Source: Clostridia bacterium (GTDB lineage Bacteria > UBA6262 > WVXT01 > JAUXBS01). From it: a DNA stretch of 15,348 nucleotides. A model generated the notes under the pieces. The model was not told where the DNA came from. It did no database searches and worked only from the letters and a program-made list of their open reading frames with translations. The translations under genes were made by a program, and so were the position numbers. The stretch spans positions 1 through 15,348 of the forward strand of contig JAUXDE010000032.1 in NCBI GenBank assembly GCA_030618495.1, in the 5' to 3' direction. Position 1 is the stretch's first letter. Each line of letters starts with the position of its first letter. Shown here piece by piece: positions 13,701-15,348 of this stretch.

Positions 13701-13715
13701 AGTAACACCACACAG
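13701..13715 (+). repeat. Copy D of recurring 15-base motif (AGTAACACCACACAG)
   Basis: This copy matches AGTAACACTACACTA at 12 of 15 bases. It lies inside the predicted tRNA-Lys leader and ends exactly one base before the acceptor stem begins at 13716. RNase P would therefore cut at its 3' edge. Confidence 0.4.
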
Positions 13716-13788
13716 GGGACCGTAGCTCAGCCGGTAGAGCATCTGCCTTTTAAGCAGAGGGTCGAGCGTTCGAGCCGCTCCGGTCTCA
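13716..13788 (+). tRNA. tRNA-Lys(TTT)
   Basis: The cloverleaf has acceptor GGGACCG/CGGTCTC (one G-T pair), D stem GCTC/GAGC, anticodon stem TCTGC/GCAGA with loop CTTTTAA (anticodon TTT at 13749-13751), T stem GAGCG/CGCTC with loop TTCGAGC, discriminator A13788 and no encoded CCA. It has its own promoter and lies between murG and the GGDEF/sugar-binding fusion gene. Confidence 0.96.
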
Positions 13789-13834
13789 TAAAACAATTGA
13801 CAGCCATTTATTTATGTAATGTTTATTGCTGCAT

Positions 13835-13850
13835 TAAATAAATTTATTTA
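13835..13850. promoter_or_regulatory. 16-base perfect palindrome upstream of the GGDEF/sugar-binding gene
   Basis: TAAATAAATTTATTTA is fully self-complementary and lies 14 bases before the start codon, just ahead of the Shine-Dalgarno GGGAGGTG (13853-13860). Its right half, ATTTATTTA (13842-13850), also occurs at 13806-13814 as a direct repeat. Together they look like a possible operator. The sequence is purely A/T, so composition could produce it by chance. Confidence 0.35.
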
Positions 13851-13864
13851 GTGGGAGGTGGAAA

Positions 13865-15271
13865 ATGAAAAGTGTATCTGTGAAGAAGTCAGTAGAAACA
13901 GTGCATAGGGTTGACAGTGCAATCGGGGTTTATGACAAGGAGTCCTTTAATGACTTGCTTGTAAAGGAAATTCTTCGCGCAAGCAGGGGTAATATATCCG
14001 TAGGTACTGCGATGATAAGCATAGATGATTATCCCAGGTTAGTGAGGTTGTGTGGTAAGTCGGGGATGAATTCTATACTGTGTTCAATAGTAAAAATAAT
14101 AAAAAAGAATATACGCTCATATTTCCCCATCGGGATGCTGAACAAAAATGAATTGGCAATAATATTTCCTGACACTATTAGAAGGGTGTCCATTGCCATA
14201 ATGAAATCAGTTAGACAGAAAGTATCCCATGCTGTTTTTTATGACAAAAACAAAAAAAGGGTAAAAGTCACATTGTCCATTGGCATAGCAAATTATCCTG
14301 AAAATGCTTTAAATAAATCTAAACTCATGGAAAGGACCAGGAAGACCCTGGGATTGGCTAAACAGGAAAACGGAAACCGTGTTCTTTCATATGTGACAAC
14401 TTCTCATGCATCCACCAGGCTTGCGGTTATTCCTCCAGGCATTACAACTCCGTTTTATTCTTATGTCATTCTTGGCATGAGAGAGATTATTGAAGATGCC
14501 GGGAACATAGAATTAATGCTCTTCGGAGGGGAAGAAGATCTGAATTTTAAAGCTCATGAAGAGGGTATCAGGCAGGCGTTGGCAAGCAAACCTGACGTTA
14601 TGGCTTTATGCAGTAAAATAAATTCCGGTCCGTACGTAAAGAAGGCAAACAAGATGAAAATACCTGTATTTGGTTTTAACCTGCTGAACCTTAAAATGTC
14701 ACCAAAAGGCAAAATACAGTCGTATGTGGGTTATGACCAGAAGGAAGCAGGCAGGAAGGTTGGCAGGTATCTTGTCCGTTTATTAAGAGAAAAGGGGAGT
14801 ATTGCAATAATTGAAGGTGTTGTTAATGATAGCGATTCCATAGACAGAAAAAAGGGGTTCATGGAGATAGTGAAAAAACACCCTGAAATAAAAGTTGTTA
14901 AATCAGCATCAGCTAACTGGATGAGGAATCAATCTACAAAAGTCACAAAGGATATCCTTAATAAACATCGTAATATTGATGCTATATTTGCAGTAAACGA
15001 TGAAATGGCTATCGGCTCCGGAATAGCTGTCAAGAATATAGGAAAAACCGGAAAAATATTTATTGTAGGCCTGGACGGAAGCAGGAACGGTCTCCAGGGT
15101 GTAAAAGACGGCCTTATAACAGCTACCATGAATGCCAATCCAATTGAAATGGGCAAGGTTCTGGTGAAAACCATTCTTCGCAGTATGGTCAAAGAAGAGA
15201 AGGTTCCGCCAAAAGTTGAATCCCCCATTATGATGGTTGACATGGTGAATGTAGATTCATATTTAAGATAA
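13865..15271 (+). CDS. Degenerate GGDEF domain fused to a type 1 periplasmic-binding-like sugar-binding domain
   Basis: This 468-residue protein has two clear parts. Residues about 20-176 follow the GGDEF fold: VYDKESFNDLL, ISIDDY (51-56) in the place of the DIDxFK metal site, then TLSIGIANYP (136-145) and LAKQENGNRVLSY (164-176). The signature itself reads NKNEL (93-97) instead of GGDEF, so diguanylate cyclase activity is unlikely. Residues about 183-468 resemble ribose-binding/LacI-type proteins: RLAVIPPGITTPFY, NDEMAIGSGIAVKNIG (378-393), GLDGSRNGLQGVKDGLITAT (402-421) and NPIEMG (425-430). No signal peptide, lipobox or membrane helix is seen, so it is probably a cytoplasmic sensor of a small molecule, perhaps a sugar (inference). 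Start ATG 13865 has GGGAGGTG 4 bases upstream. The gene looks more AT-rich than the dcw genes. The partner and signal are unknown. Confidence 0.85.
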   Translation: MKSVSVKKSVETVHRVDSAIGVYDKESFNDLLVKEILRASRGNISVGTAMISIDDYPRLVRLCGKSGMNSILCSIVKIIKKNIRSYFPIGMLNKNELAIIFPDTIRRVSIAIMKSVRQKVSHAVFYDKNKKRVKVTLSIGIANYPENALNKSKLMERTRKTLGLAKQENGNRVLSYVTTSHASTRLAVIPPGITTPFYSYVILGMREIIEDAGNIELMLFGGEEDLNFKAHEEGIRQALASKPDVMALCSKINSGPYVKKANKMKIPVFGFNLLNLKMSPKGKIQSYVGYDQKEAGRKVGRYLVRLLREKGSIAIIEGVVNDSDSIDRKKGFMEIVKKHPEIKVVKSASANWMRNQSTKVTKDILNKHRNIDAIFAVNDEMAIGSGIAVKNIGKTGKIFIVGLDGSRNGLQGVKDGLITATMNANPIEMGKVLVKTILRSMVKEEKVPPKVESPIMMVDMVNVDSYLR

Positions 15272-15300
15272 AATATCAATATACAAGCTCAACAAAGAAT

Positions 15301-15348
15301 GTCCCCATGGAGTAGTGGTTAGCTCACCACCCTTTCAAGGTGGTAGCA
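15301..15348 (+). tRNA. tRNA-Glu(TTC), 3' part cut off by window end
   Basis: The 5' part of a cloverleaf is visible: acceptor strand GTCCCCA, D stem GAGT/GCTC, anticodon stem CCACC/GGTGG with loop CTTTCAA (anticodon TTC at 15334-15336). The T arm and 3' acceptor strand lie beyond the window. It starts 29 bases after the stop of the GGDEF/sugar-binding gene, with no promoter or terminator visible between, so it may share that transcript. Confidence 0.88.

Noticed and set aside
13797-13827. TTGACA at 13797 as a promoter for the GGDEF/sugar-binding gene
   Set aside because: The -35 is perfect but no convincing -10 lies 16-18 bases downstream, so I did not call it; readthrough from the tRNA-Lys promoter is equally possible.
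13716-15348. A tRNA-targeted integrated element between tRNA-Lys and tRNA-Glu
   Set aside because: No integrase, no repeated tRNA 3' end as an attachment site and no mobile-element genes are visible in the window.
1-15348. CRISPR arrays, insertion sequences or toxin-antitoxin and defence genes
   Set aside because: I saw no regularly spaced long repeats, transposase motifs or matching protein families anywhere in the window.

Overview
The window is from a bacterium of moderate GC content and carries most of a division and cell wall (dcw) gene cluster on the + strand. MurE has the DNPR motif of meso-diaminopimelate-adding enzymes, and a truncated RND-type transporter lies at the left edge. Both fit a Gram-negative-type (diderm) organism. 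None of the four tRNAs has an encoded CCA where its 3' end can be seen. I cannot assign a phylum; the mix of gene order and sequence style suggests a deltaproteobacterium-like or candidate-phylum lineage.

Layout. Positions 1-123 (minus strand) hold the first 41 codons of an RND-family membrane protein, read divergently from everything else. Positions 303-2216 look like one RNA-centred transcription unit. It has a strong sigma70-type promoter, a tRNA with anticodon CAT, tRNA-Val(CAC), a coiled-coil/zinc-ribbon protein (COG1579 type), an RNase HI-type protein, the RNase P RNA gene rnpB, and an intrinsic terminator.

Positions 2377-13623 hold the dcw cluster: promoter, three MraZ boxes with 10-bp phasing, mraZ, a small MerR-type regulator not normally found here, rsmH, ftsL, ftsI, murE, murF, mraY, murD, ftsW and murG. 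Genes overlap or nearly touch except at mraZ/merR-like, murF/mraY, mraY/murD and ftsW/murG. The products make UDP-MurNAc-pentapeptide from the tripeptide step (MurD, MurE, MurF), build lipid I and lipid II (MraY, MurG) and polymerise septal peptidoglycan (FtsW, FtsI, FtsL). murC, murB, ftsQ, ftsA and ftsZ do not follow murG.

Positions 13655-15348 hold tRNA-Lys(TTT) with its own promoter, then a gene for an unusual protein with a degenerate GGDEF domain fused to a periplasmic-binding-protein-like sugar-binding domain and no signal peptide, then the 5' two thirds of tRNA-Glu(TTC).

The two most unusual items are that GGDEF/sugar-binding fusion and a 15-base motif (consensus AGTAACACTACACTA). 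The motif occurs four times, always between genes and always in the same orientation: before the mraZ promoter, before the MerR-like gene, before mraY, and directly against the 5' end of tRNA-Lys. The small MerR-like protein is a candidate reader of that motif, but this is inference.
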